DNA from: Maricaulis sp042095695 | GTDB lineage: Bacteria > Pseudomonadota > Alphaproteobacteria > Caulobacterales > Maricaulaceae | NCBI GenBank assembly: GCA_042095695.1 | Contig: JBELMP010000002.1 | Location: 1-64,000 of the forward strand | Direction: 5' to 3' | DNA: 64,000 nucleotides | In this document: positions 18,439-26,038 of the stretch, piece after piece | Position numbering within the stretch: position 1 is the stretch's first letter | Layout of the letters: the number at the start of each line of letters is the position of its first letter | Program-made: the position numbers and the translations under genes | The notes under the pieces: generated by a model | Database searches by the model: none | The model's input: only the letters and a program-made list of their open reading frames with translations | Told to the model about the DNA's origin: nothing

Positions 18439-18927
18439 ATGACACCTGAACGCCAGGACTTCCTGAACCAGTTGGCCGAACTCCTGGTCAATGGCTCCCC
18501 GCACGCGAATGCGATCGGCCTGACCTTTGACGCGGTTGGTGAGGGCCACGCCATTATGCGGGCGAAATTCAGCGAGGACCTGATCGGGGATCCGGAAACC
18601 GGTGTGCTTCATGGCGGCGTGATCACCGCATTGCTCGACCATGTCTGTGGACTGGCAGCCTTCACCGGCTTTGGTGGCGAAGACATGCCAGCAACACTCG
18701 ATCTGAGAATAGACTATATGCGTCCCGCCAGGCCCGGTGCCGATGTGATCGCAGAAGCGGTCTGCCTGCAAGCGCGAGGCCTCGTCGCCTTTGTGCGGGC
18801 AACAGCCCATGACGGGGATGCCGAAGACCCTGTCGCCATTGCGCAGGCCGCCTTCATGATTTCCCGCGCCTCAAAAGAAGCCCACGAACGCCACAAGCGC
18901 AATATCGAGGAGGCCCTTCCGAAATGA
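18439..18927 (+). CDS. PaaI-family hot-dog thioesterase (first of a pair)
   Basis: A 162-residue cytoplasmic protein. LHGGVITALLDHVCGLAAF (about 55-73), with its HGG and a following acidic residue, and LDLRIDYMRPARPGADV are the acyl-CoA thioesterase hot-dog signatures of the PaaI/YbgC-like group. It probably hydrolyses aromatic or medium-chain acyl-CoA. The stop overlaps the ATG of the second thioesterase by 4 bp, so the two may form a hetero-oligomer. Confidence 0.88.
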   Translation: MTPERQDFLNQLAELLVNGSPHANAIGLTFDAVGEGHAIMRAKFSEDLIGDPETGVLHGGVITALLDHVCGLAAFTGFGGEDMPATLDLRIDYMRPARPGADVIAEAVCLQARGLVAFVRATAHDGDAEDPVAIAQAAFMISRASKEAHERHKRNIEEALPK

Positions 18928-19346
18928 GTGAGACGCCCCTGTTCGATACGCTTTTGTCGACGCCCTATGTCTCGCGCTTCGGTATTGAGCTGAACATGCA
19001 TGGCGATGAGCTGACCGGTCTTCTGCCCTTTCGCGAAGATGTGGTCGGCAATCCGCTTATCCCCGCCCTGCATGGCGGTGCCGTTGGGGCGTTTTTGGAA
19101 GTCGTGGCTGCGGCCTCTTTGATCGCGGCGCAACCCCTGACCCGGCTGCCGAAACCGATTGATATCTCGATCGATTATCTGCGTCCCGCGCGCGCCCATG
19201 ATGTCTTCGCCCGCGCCCAAGTGGCGCGCAGCGGACGGCGTGTCGCCAATGTGCGCGTCGAGGCCTGGCAGGGTCGTCGCGGTGCGCCTGTCGCGACCCT
19301 GCACGGTCATTTCCTGATCGCACCGGAACCGCGGGGCGAGAGCTAG
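18924..19346 (+). CDS. PaaI-family hot-dog thioesterase (second of a pair)
   Basis: A 140-residue paralogue of the preceding gene with the same motifs: ALHGGAVGAFLEVVAAASL and DISIDYLRPARAHDVF. The two proteins share the hot-dog fold but clearly differ in sequence. The ATG overlaps the previous stop (ATGA), which indicates coupled translation. Tandem PaaI-type pairs recur in Alphaproteobacteria. The substrate is unknown. Confidence 0.88.
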   Translation: MSETPLFDTLLSTPYVSRFGIELNMHGDELTGLLPFREDVVGNPLIPALHGGAVGAFLEVVAAASLIAAQPLTRLPKPIDISIDYLRPARAHDVFARAQVARSGRRVANVRVEAWQGRRGAPVATLHGHFLIAPEPRGES

Positions 19347-19544
19347 CCCGTCGGATTTAGGGCAGGCGCTTACGCTGCAAGCGTCACGCCAGGATCGGGT
19401 TTTGGATCACCGCAGATCTGCATGGCCAGCCTGCCTTTCTGAGCGTCGAGATGTCACATCAGATTCACCGAATATTGGGATTTAGCGCGCGTTGATCACC
19501 GGTGGCGCCGGGCCGCCGGGATGCAAACCGAAAAGGTTTTCGAA

Positions 19545-19850
19545 ATGCTTCGCACCGCCACCGCCCTCTTCCTCGCCCTGTCCGTTTCTGCCGTCGCACA
19601 GGCGCAAACTGTTCGCACCGAAGTCATCGAATACTCGCCCTCCGCCCTGTCTGATGAGCAGGCTTTTGACGCGCTGTCTGCCGAGATCCGTGCTGCCGCC
19701 CGCCGCGTCTGCGACATCCGCACTGCCCGCGGTGCTGCCGAGGCCCGCGCTGCTCGTGAATGCATTGAAGACGCCGTCTCCAATGCCTTCGGTCAACTGA
19801 ATAATGAGATCGCCGCCTACGCTCCGGTAACGCAGATCCTGGTGCGCTAA
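19545..19850 (+). CDS. UrcA-family small secreted protein
   Basis: A 101-residue protein from the ATG at 19545, with signal peptide MLRTATALFLALSVSAVAQA. The mature part has the UrcA-family pattern: TVRTEVIEYSPSALSDEQA, then AARRVCDIRTARGAAEARAARECIEDAV, with two Cys that could form a disulfide. UrcA proteins are small periplasmic proteins of unknown function, frequent in Caulobacterales and Sphingomonadales. A longer frame from 19521 would spoil the signal peptide start. A hairpin follows at 19861-19892. Confidence 0.75.
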   Translation: MLRTATALFLALSVSAVAQAQTVRTEVIEYSPSALSDEQAFDALSAEIRAAARRVCDIRTARGAAEARAARECIEDAVSNAFGQLNNEIAAYAPVTQILVR

Positions 19851-19860
19851 ACACCGTGCC

Positions 19861-19903
19861 GAGGCGCCTCGCCCGCTGAGGTGCGGCGCCTCGCCGCCTT
19901 TTC
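19861..19903 (+). terminator. Hairpin terminator after the UrcA gene
   Basis: A perfect 8-bp stem GAGGCGCC (19861-19868) / GGCGCCTC (19885-19892) with a 16-base loop. GCCGCCTTTTCT follows. The T-run is short, so termination efficiency is uncertain. Confidence 0.5.
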
Positions 19904-19932
19904 TAATTGGGGACGGCAACTAGATTCGGGGT

Positions 19933-20298
19933 ATGACCCAGAACGCCCCTGTGATTGCCTATTATGATGGTCTCTGCCCGATCTGTTGCGCAGAAATGGA
20001 TCATTATCGCGAACGCTCCAGCGGGCTAGTCAAAACGCAGGACTGCACGGGTCCCGATCTGCCCGACGATATTGATCGCGACAAAGCCCTGAAATCGCTC
20101 CACCTGCGCTTGCCCGATGGCTCGGTTGTGGATGGCTGGGATGCCTTCATCGCCATCTGGGAAAGAACCCCGGGCCTGGAATGGCTGGCTGCGATCAACC
20201 GACCCTGGATCATTCGCAAGCCGATGGACATTCTTTACCGGCTCATCGTTCCGTTCCGGCCGCGCCGAACGTGCCGGGACGGCGTTTGCGAGCGCTAG
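19933..20298 (+). CDS. DCC-type (DUF393) thiol-disulfide oxidoreductase-like protein
   Basis: A 121-residue cytoplasmic protein. YYDGLCPICCAEMDHY, near the N-terminus, holds the DxLCPxC motif that defines the DCC/DUF393 family. RLPDGSVVDGWDAFIAIWERTPG and the C-terminal PRRTCRDGVCER are also family-like. The fold is thought to be thioredoxin-like. The function is unproven. It stands alone between the UrcA and MATE genes. Confidence 0.85.
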   Translation: MTQNAPVIAYYDGLCPICCAEMDHYRERSSGLVKTQDCTGPDLPDDIDRDKALKSLHLRLPDGSVVDGWDAFIAIWERTPGLEWLAAINRPWIIRKPMDILYRLIVPFRPRRTCRDGVCER

Positions 20299-20335
20299 GC
20301 TTGCTGCAGCAGGCAACTGGCACTAATCCGGTGGG

Positions 20336-21703
20336 ATGTCTGACCAATCCCTGACTCGCATGCAAGTCCTCAACAAGGCCTGGCCGCTCGTCTTTGCCAA
20401 TGCGACCGTGCCGCTTGCCGCTGTCGTCGACACATTTGTGCTGGGCCTGTCGGGTGACGCCTCAGACCTGGGCGGGGTCGCCCTGGGCGGCGCCTTGCTG
20501 TCGATCTTCTACTGGAGCTTCTATTTCCTGCGCATGGGGACGACCGGCCTGACGGCGCAGGCTGACGGTGCCGGCGATATCGCCGAAGCGCAACGGACGC
20601 TGCTGCGCGCCATGGCAATCGGCACCCTGCTCGGCCTGGCGCTTTTGCTTTTGCGCGACCTGATTACATGGGGCGGATTTGCCGTCCTCCAGGGTGAGCC
20701 GGATGTGGAAAGCGAGGGGGCGAATTATCTACTGGCCCGGATCTGGGGACTACCGGCTGCGCTGGGGGCCTTCGCCCTGAGCGGCTGGCTTATCGGGCTC
20801 GGTCGTAACGGGTCGACCATGCTGATCTATGCCATTTTCAGCGCGGTGAATATCGGGCTGGATATCTGGTTCGTCCTCGGCCTGGGCTATGGTCCGGCCG
20901 GTGTCGGCGCAGCAACAGCGATCGCAGAATGGTCGGCACTTCTGGTCGGCCTGCTTCTGGTCTGGCGCATTATTCGCCGACAGGGCGGATTGGCGCCTGC
21001 AGCCCTGGACCGTGCCCGCCTGATGGATCCGGCCGCACTGCGCGAACTTTTTGATGTCAATTTCAATCTCATGATCCGGACCTGGACCCTGGTGATCGGC
21101 TTCACCTGGTTTGCCAATGCCGGCGCCCGGCAGGGAACCGCGGCTCTCGCCGGTAATCATGTCCTTCTGCAGGTGATCACGCTCTGGGCGTTTGTGCTCG
21201 ATGCCTTTGCCTTTGTTGCCGAGACCGAGGCGGGCCGCGCCTATGGCCGGCGCTCGATCAGCGCCCTGCGACGTGCCGTCCGGATCACCGCCGAGCCGAC
21301 GCTTGTGTCCGGCCTGGTCTTCGCCGTGCTTACCTTCCTCTTCGGCGCAGCGGCGCTGAGCCTGGTGATTGAGGACCCGCAGGCCCTGGAGGCCGCAATT
21401 ACCTATCTGCCCTGGTGTGCCATTGTGCCCTTGCTTGGCGCGCCGGCCTGGCTGCTCGATGGAGTCTTCATCGGAACCACGAGCGGGAAAATCCTGCGCA
21501 ATGCCGGCATTGCCGCTGTCAGCGTGTATCTGCTCGCGGATTATCTGCTCGCACCCGCCTTCGGCAATCATGGAGTCTGGGCCGCTTTCCTGGTCTTCTA
21601 TATTGCCCGGGCCGGGTCGCTGGCGGTGTATTATCCCGCACTCGAGCGCCGGCTTCAGGACGCGCCCACGGCCTCGGAGATTGATGAAAAACCGTCCGCC
21701 TGA
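20336..21703 (+). CDS. MATE-family multidrug efflux transporter
   Basis: A 455-residue inner-membrane protein with 12 predicted helices in two related halves. LGGVALGGALLSIFYWSFYFLRMGTTGLTAQA is the typical MATE first-half entry (DinF branch). SALRRAVRITAEPTLVSGLVFAVL opens the second half. These antiporters expel cationic compounds using Na+ or H+. The 3' end overlaps the convergent pyrD gene by 49 bp, which is unusual but leaves both C-termini full length. Confidence 0.92.
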   Translation: MSDQSLTRMQVLNKAWPLVFANATVPLAAVVDTFVLGLSGDASDLGGVALGGALLSIFYWSFYFLRMGTTGLTAQADGAGDIAEAQRTLLRAMAIGTLLGLALLLLRDLITWGGFAVLQGEPDVESEGANYLLARIWGLPAALGAFALSGWLIGLGRNGSTMLIYAIFSAVNIGLDIWFVLGLGYGPAGVGAATAIAEWSALLVGLLLVWRIIRRQGGLAPAALDRARLMDPAALRELFDVNFNLMIRTWTLVIGFTWFANAGARQGTAALAGNHVLLQVITLWAFVLDAFAFVAETEAGRAYGRRSISALRRAVRITAEPTLVSGLVFAVLTFLFGAAALSLVIEDPQALEAAITYLPWCAIVPLLGAPAWLLDGVFIGTTSGKILRNAGIAAVSVYLLADYLLAPAFGNHGVWAAFLVFYIARAGSLAVYYPALERRLQDAPTASEIDEKPSA

Positions 21704-22683
21704 AGCCGCTGGACCAGACCCTGCTTGATCTCCTGGACCAGGCCCGGCCCCTTGTAAACCAGGGCAGTATAGAGTTGCAGCGCATTGGCACCGGCCCGGA
21801 TCTTCGCATAGGCAGTGTCTGCATCACTCACCCCGCCGACGCCGAAAATCGCCAGCTCCGGTCCAGCCGCCTTGCGGAAAAGCCGCAGAAGTTCTGTCGA
21901 GCGCTCGAAAACCGGTGGGCCGGACAATCCGCCCTGCTCACTCGCATGCGCGCTTTTCAGCGTCTCTGGCCGGGCAATCGTGGTGTTCGCGACGATCAGC
22001 CCATCGACGGCGTGATCGCGAACAACTCCAATCAGATCGGCCACGTCATTATCCGTGATATCCGGTGCAATCTTGAGGAAAACCGGCGCCTTACCGCGCA
22101 CGGCATTGACCCGGGTGAAGAGGTCATCCAGCGACTCCCGCGATTGCAGATTACGCAGTCCGGGCGTGTTTGGCGATGACACATTGACGGTAAAGAACTG
22201 GGCCAGGTCCCTAAGGCTTTCCAGACAGATGGCATAGTCTCCGGCGCGGTCTTCGCTATCCAGATTAGCCCCGAGATTGACGCCGACAATGCCCGGCCGC
22301 CCTTCGCGTGCGGCCAGCCGCGCCCTGAACCGGTCAAGCCCCTTATTAGGAAAGCCCATCCGGTTGATCACCGCATCATCCTCACGCAAACGGAAAACCC
22401 GTGGTCGCGGCTTGCCCGCTTGGGCGCGCGGGGTGACGGCACCGCATTCCACAAATCCGAACCCGGCGGCGAGGAGGGGATCCGGGACATCCGCATTCTT
22501 GTCGAAGCCGGCGGCGATCCCGATCGGGTTGGGCAGGTCCAGCCCGGCCAGAACGGTCTGCAGGATGGCCGGGTCGGGCTCGGACTGGCGCGGCCCCAGA
22601 TTCAGCTTCAGGCCTACCGTCGACAGACGGTGGGCAAACTCCGGCGGAAGTGTCGTCAAAAATCGGGAAATCAGCGGGTACAT
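21655..22683 (-). CDS. pyrD: Dihydroorotate dehydrogenase (quinone), class 2
   Basis: A 342-residue flavoenzyme of pyrimidine synthesis that oxidises dihydroorotate to orotate with ubiquinone at the inner membrane. An N-terminal amphipathic helix (ISRFLTTLPPEFAHRLSTVGLKL) is the class 2 quinone and membrane domain. IGIAAGFDKNADVPDPLLAAGFGFVECG, VINRMGFPNKG, FTVNVSSPNTPGLR with the class 2 catalytic Ser, and GGVSDADTAYAKIRAGANALQLYTALVYKGPGL complete the barrel. The start overlaps the stop of the DUF952 gene (TGATG), so the two are translationally coupled. Confidence 0.96.
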   Translation of the reverse strand: MYPLISRFLTTLPPEFAHRLSTVGLKLNLGPRQSEPDPAILQTVLAGLDLPNPIGIAAGFDKNADVPDPLLAAGFGFVECGAVTPRAQAGKPRPRVFRLREDDAVINRMGFPNKGLDRFRARLAAREGRPGIVGVNLGANLDSEDRAGDYAICLESLRDLAQFFTVNVSSPNTPGLRNLQSRESLDDLFTRVNAVRGKAPVFLKIAPDITDNDVADLIGVVRDHAVDGLIVANTTIARPETLKSAHASEQGGLSGPPVFERSTELLRLFRKAAGPELAIFGVGGVSDADTAYAKIRAGANALQLYTALVYKGPGLVQEIKQGLVQRLQADGFSSISEAVGAS

Positions 22684-23042
22684 CAGGTCTGACTCCGGAC
22701 ATCATTCGGCAAGACCCAGCTGCCCTCTTCATCGCGCAGGAGGTGGCGTACCGCGATCACCGCGCTGGCGGGAATATCGCCATAGACATGCGGAAACAGC
22801 GCCCCGCCACGGGAGACTTCCCATTTCACGGTCTCACCAAGTGCGGAGAGATCGATCTCTGCCAGCACCAGCCGGTCATGCTGGTCATAATGCTTGAGCA
22901 AGGTTCCCTCGACCTGGTCGGCGGCAGAAAGATGGATGAAACCATCAGCGATATCATGCGGATCGCCCTTGAACACACCGGCGAGCATGACCTCGCCCCA
23001 GCGCTCTGGCGTGGCGAGTCGGAAAGCAGTTGTCTCGGTCAT
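22683..23042 (-). CDS. DUF952-family protein
   Basis: A 119-residue protein from the ATG at 23042. An upstream in-frame Met at 23195 would overlap the divergent regulator gene and add an unrelated 51-residue leader. The family marker is FIHLSAADQVEGTLLKHY, followed by LVLAEIDLSALGETVKWE and ALFPHVYGDIPASAVIAV. DUF952 proteins are small and cytoplasmic, with a fold related to NAD-binding transferases. The function is unknown. They commonly precede pyrD in Alphaproteobacteria, as here. Confidence 0.85.
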   Translation of the reverse strand: MTETTAFRLATPERWGEVMLAGVFKGDPHDIADGFIHLSAADQVEGTLLKHYDQHDRLVLAEIDLSALGETVKWEVSRGGALFPHVYGDIPASAVIAVRHLLRDEEGSWVLPNDVRSQT

Positions 23043-23144
23043 GGCGCTGGCGTAACCGCGAGCAGGCGCAGGGGCAAGACCAGGGATGAGTTTTCCTGAG
23101 GACTGTTTTCCTATAGCCTGCGGATATCGTCGGGAGTCCTCCCC

Positions 23145-23765
23145 ATGTTCACCCATGAACAGATCTGGCGCGGTATCGATCTCATTGCTGCCCATGCTCA
23201 GACCAGCCCGTCCGGGCTAGCGCGCCGGGCCGGTCTGGATTCCACAACATTCAATCCGTCCAAACGCGTTTCAGCAGACGGATCCAAGCTGCGCTGGCCC
23301 TCGACGGAAAGCCTGTCCAAGGCGTTGGGGGCGGCGGGCTTCGATTTCGAAAGCTTCGCCGCGCTGGTTCTGGGACGCCAGGAAACCAAGCACTTACCCA
23401 CAAGCGATCTGGCCGAACGCATGCCGCCGCCACGCTTTTCGCTCAGCGGGCTTCCCCGGCTCAAGGCGGAGCTGCGTTTGCCGGTCTTCGACCCGGCCCG
23501 CCATAGCGCTATCCGCTTGTCCGATGAAGATCTGGCCCCCGTCTATCGCCAGGGCGCCCTTCTGATCATCGATCGCGAGGCGGAGCCCGCCTTCGGATCC
23601 CGGGTCATGGTCGAACTGAATTCTGGTCAGATATCCGTCTTCGAATTTATCGAAATGCGCGTTCAGACCATACGCCTGAAAGGGCTGGTGCCTGCGCAAC
23701 CGGACCGCAGTCTGGGGCTTGGCGCTATCCGCTCCCTGCAGACTGTGTGCTGGGCGAGCCAGTAG
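23145..23765 (+). CDS. LexA/CI-like S24-type regulator lacking the catalytic Ser
   Basis: A 206-residue protein. The N-terminus (about 5-75, IWRGIDLIAAHAQTSPSGLARRAGLDSTTFNPSKR) is an XRE-type helix-turn-helix. The C-terminus (about 120-200) resembles an S24 repressor domain. AIRLSDEDLAPVYRQGALLIIDRE aligns with the usual GDSMxPxYxxGD...VD block, but Asp replaces the nucleophilic Ser. The later QTIRLKGLVP may hold the general-base Lys. Self-cleavage is therefore unlikely. It is divergent to the DUF952-pyrD pair over a 102-bp gap. The signal sensed is unknown. Confidence 0.78.
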   Translation: MFTHEQIWRGIDLIAAHAQTSPSGLARRAGLDSTTFNPSKRVSADGSKLRWPSTESLSKALGAAGFDFESFAALVLGRQETKHLPTSDLAERMPPPRFSLSGLPRLKAELRLPVFDPARHSAIRLSDEDLAPVYRQGALLIIDREAEPAFGSRVMVELNSGQISVFEFIEMRVQTIRLKGLVPAQPDRSLGLGAIRSLQTVCWASQ

Positions 23766-23767
23766 CG

Positions 23768-24532
23768 TTAGAGGCGAAGGCGTTGATCGGCCCAGGCGGT
23801 GGCCGCCTGACGGTCTTCAATCAGCTCATTAAGGCGCTGCGCTTCCTCGAGAATTCCCATTTCAAAGGCATCGCGCGGGGTCAGGGCAAGCGCTGCCCGG
23901 GTCTGCTCGACCGCCATCTCATAATAGGCCGGCTCATCGAGTGCCAGGAGTCCGATCGCCAGAAAAAACCGCGGGGCAGGATTAAGAGGATCCATGGCGA
24001 TCGCGTTGGAATAATAGCCAATTCCAGCCTCCACCGAGGCGCCCAGCACATCCAGACCACGCGAACCGCCACGGCGCGCGACTTCCAGATGCCAGGCGCC
24101 CAGCATGCCGACAGCCCACGCATTGCCGGGCGCATCGGTCACCGCGCTCTCCAGCAGGACCCGGCTACGCTGTGGCATACGGCGAATAAAGACCGACATG
24201 CTGTTCATATAGCGACCGCGATACCCCATCGAGGCGGCCAGGCGAAGGCGGGCATCAACATGGGTTTCATCAAGCTCATTCGCCTGTTCCGCAAGATCAA
24301 ATGCCCGATCGGCCAAGGCTTCGCGCCCGGCCCCGGTCGGCTCGGTCATCAATTGCGCCAGCAGGGCTCCGGCTGCGAAGGCATAGCCCTCCGCATCGCC
24401 GGTCAGTACGGCCTGACGGGCTGCATCCTCCCAGCGCCCCTCATCATAGGCGAGCTGGGCAGCATCCAGATCGGCCCAGGCAGGCCGGACGGCGAGAAGC
24501 ACAAGGAGAAGACTGATCGTGAGCGAGCGCAT
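23768..24532 (-). CDS. TPR-like periplasmic protein
   Basis: A 254-residue protein with signal peptide MRSLTISLLLVLLAVRPAWA (cleavage near residue 20). Helical TPR-type repeats follow: AQLAYDEGRWEDAARQAVLTGD, AFDLAEQANELDETHVDARLRLAAS, GYYSNAIAMDPLNPAPRFFLAIGLL and AVEQTRAALALTPRDAFEMG. It probably acts as a periplasmic binding scaffold. Related proteins occur beside envelope genes in Caulobacterales. Nothing nearby identifies a partner. The gene is divergent from the cytochrome P450 gene. Confidence 0.78.
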   Translation of the reverse strand: MRSLTISLLLVLLAVRPAWADLDAAQLAYDEGRWEDAARQAVLTGDAEGYAFAAGALLAQLMTEPTGAGREALADRAFDLAEQANELDETHVDARLRLAASMGYRGRYMNSMSVFIRRMPQRSRVLLESAVTDAPGNAWAVGMLGAWHLEVARRGGSRGLDVLGASVEAGIGYYSNAIAMDPLNPAPRFFLAIGLLALDEPAYYEMAVEQTRAALALTPRDAFEMGILEEAQRLNELIEDRQAATAWADQRLRL

Positions 24533-24649
24533 GAGTGAAATCTAGGCCAGGCGTGCGATGTGGAAAAGCCCGAACCGCGACTTTTCGCGCCCTAGTCCCG
24601 CCTTATCTCGACGCTTAGTCTCCTCAGACGCTTTATACGGGCCGGACCG

Positions 24650-26038
24650 ATGACCACAGCTTTCACACCTCCCATGCCGCCCTTCGCGCGCTACAGCGGC
24701 GTCGGGCGCATAATGCCCTCCGATTATTATACGTATTTCAAAGCAATGAGCCGGAATCCCCTGGAGGTCTGGGGCGAAGAACACTTTAATCTGCCGATTG
24801 CGCCCTTTCGCTTTCTTGGTCGCTCCTCAATCCTGATCAATGATCCGGATGCCATCCATCATTGTTTTGTGGCCAACGCCCAGAATTACCGGATGAATCC
24901 GGTCCGCCAGTCAGTCCTGCAACCATTTTTGCGTAATGGATTGCTTACCGCTGAAGGCGAGGTCTGGAAAACCGCCCGACATGCTGTGGCCCCCGTGTTT
25001 ACACCGCGCAAGGTGAATGCTTTCGCGCCACAGATTCTGACGGTCTGCGAAGCCGAGGTCTCACGCCTTAAAGGTCTCGAAAACCCGGTCATCTCCGTCC
25101 GTGACATGATGATCGAGCTGACGCTCGACGTCCTCATGGAGACACTCTTTTCCGGCGATGAGGCGTTGGACAAACAGCGTTTCACCGAGAATATCTGCGA
25201 GCTGATCGAAATCAGCGGCATTCCCCATCCTTTTGACCTGCCGCAATGGCCAGGCTGGCTGCCGCGCTTTGGCCGAGGCCGGTCCGAACGTGTCATCCAG
25301 GCCTTGCGTGATCAGGTGATCGAGCTGGCCGCCCTGCGCCGTGCCCAGCCAACAGCCCGCGAGGCGGGTCGACCGGAAGATTTCCTCGACCTCCTGCTCT
25401 CGGCCGGGCTCGATGATACGGCCGTGGTCGATAACCTGCTGACCTTCCTTGCGGCAGGTCATGAAACAACGGCCCGCACGCTCGCCTGGACACTTTATCT
25501 CCTGTCGCAGAGCCCGTCAGTCCGCGATCAGCTGGAATACGAGCTGGGCAGCGCGGATCTCGATCCGGCCAATCCATCAGCGTGGATCGAGGCACTACCC
25601 TTCACCGAGGCGGTGCTGAAGGAAAGCCTGCGCCTCTATCCCTCCGCTCCGATCCTGGCGCGCCAATCAATTGCTTCGGACCTGATCACCGGCGTGGCGA
25701 TTCCGCCCAAAACAGATGTTTTGGTCTCGACCTGGCTGCTGCATCGCCAGCGCGGCCTTTGGCAACAGCCCGATGATTTCCGACCGGAGCGTTTCCTAGG
25801 ACCGGAAGCGGACGGGATCAGCCGAACCTGCTACCTGCCCTTCGGGATTGGCCCGCGCGTGTGTATCGGCGCGCGTTTTGCGATGATGGAGATGATCATC
25901 GTCATGGCCAGCCTGTTGCGCGAATTCCGCTTTGACTTCGCGGGTGAACGTCACCCGCTACCAGTGATGAAAATCACACTTCAGCCGGATGTCGATATTC
26001 CCATGTCGGTGAGCAGACGTGCCCGCGAAACTGTCTAG
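24650..26038 (+). CDS. Cytochrome P450 monooxygenase
   Basis: A 462-residue soluble P450. The I-helix oxygen-binding motif is FLAAGHETTARTLAW (about 265-279), the ExxR motif is ESLRLYP (about 325-331), and the haem loop is FGIGPRVCIGARFA with the axial Cys near 404. The PERFLGPE region is also standard. There is no N-terminal membrane anchor, so a soluble three-component system is likely. Its ferredoxin and reductase are not in this window. The sequence type resembles bacterial P450s acting on fatty or hydrophobic substrates, but the substrate is unknown. Confidence 0.95.
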   Translation: MTTAFTPPMPPFARYSGVGRIMPSDYYTYFKAMSRNPLEVWGEEHFNLPIAPFRFLGRSSILINDPDAIHHCFVANAQNYRMNPVRQSVLQPFLRNGLLTAEGEVWKTARHAVAPVFTPRKVNAFAPQILTVCEAEVSRLKGLENPVISVRDMMIELTLDVLMETLFSGDEALDKQRFTENICELIEISGIPHPFDLPQWPGWLPRFGRGRSERVIQALRDQVIELAALRRAQPTAREAGRPEDFLDLLLSAGLDDTAVVDNLLTFLAAGHETTARTLAWTLYLLSQSPSVRDQLEYELGSADLDPANPSAWIEALPFTEAVLKESLRLYPSAPILARQSIASDLITGVAIPPKTDVLVSTWLLHRQRGLWQQPDDFRPERFLGPEADGISRTCYLPFGIGPRVCIGARFAMMEMIIVMASLLREFRFDFAGERHPLPVMKITLQPDVDIPMSVSRRARETV

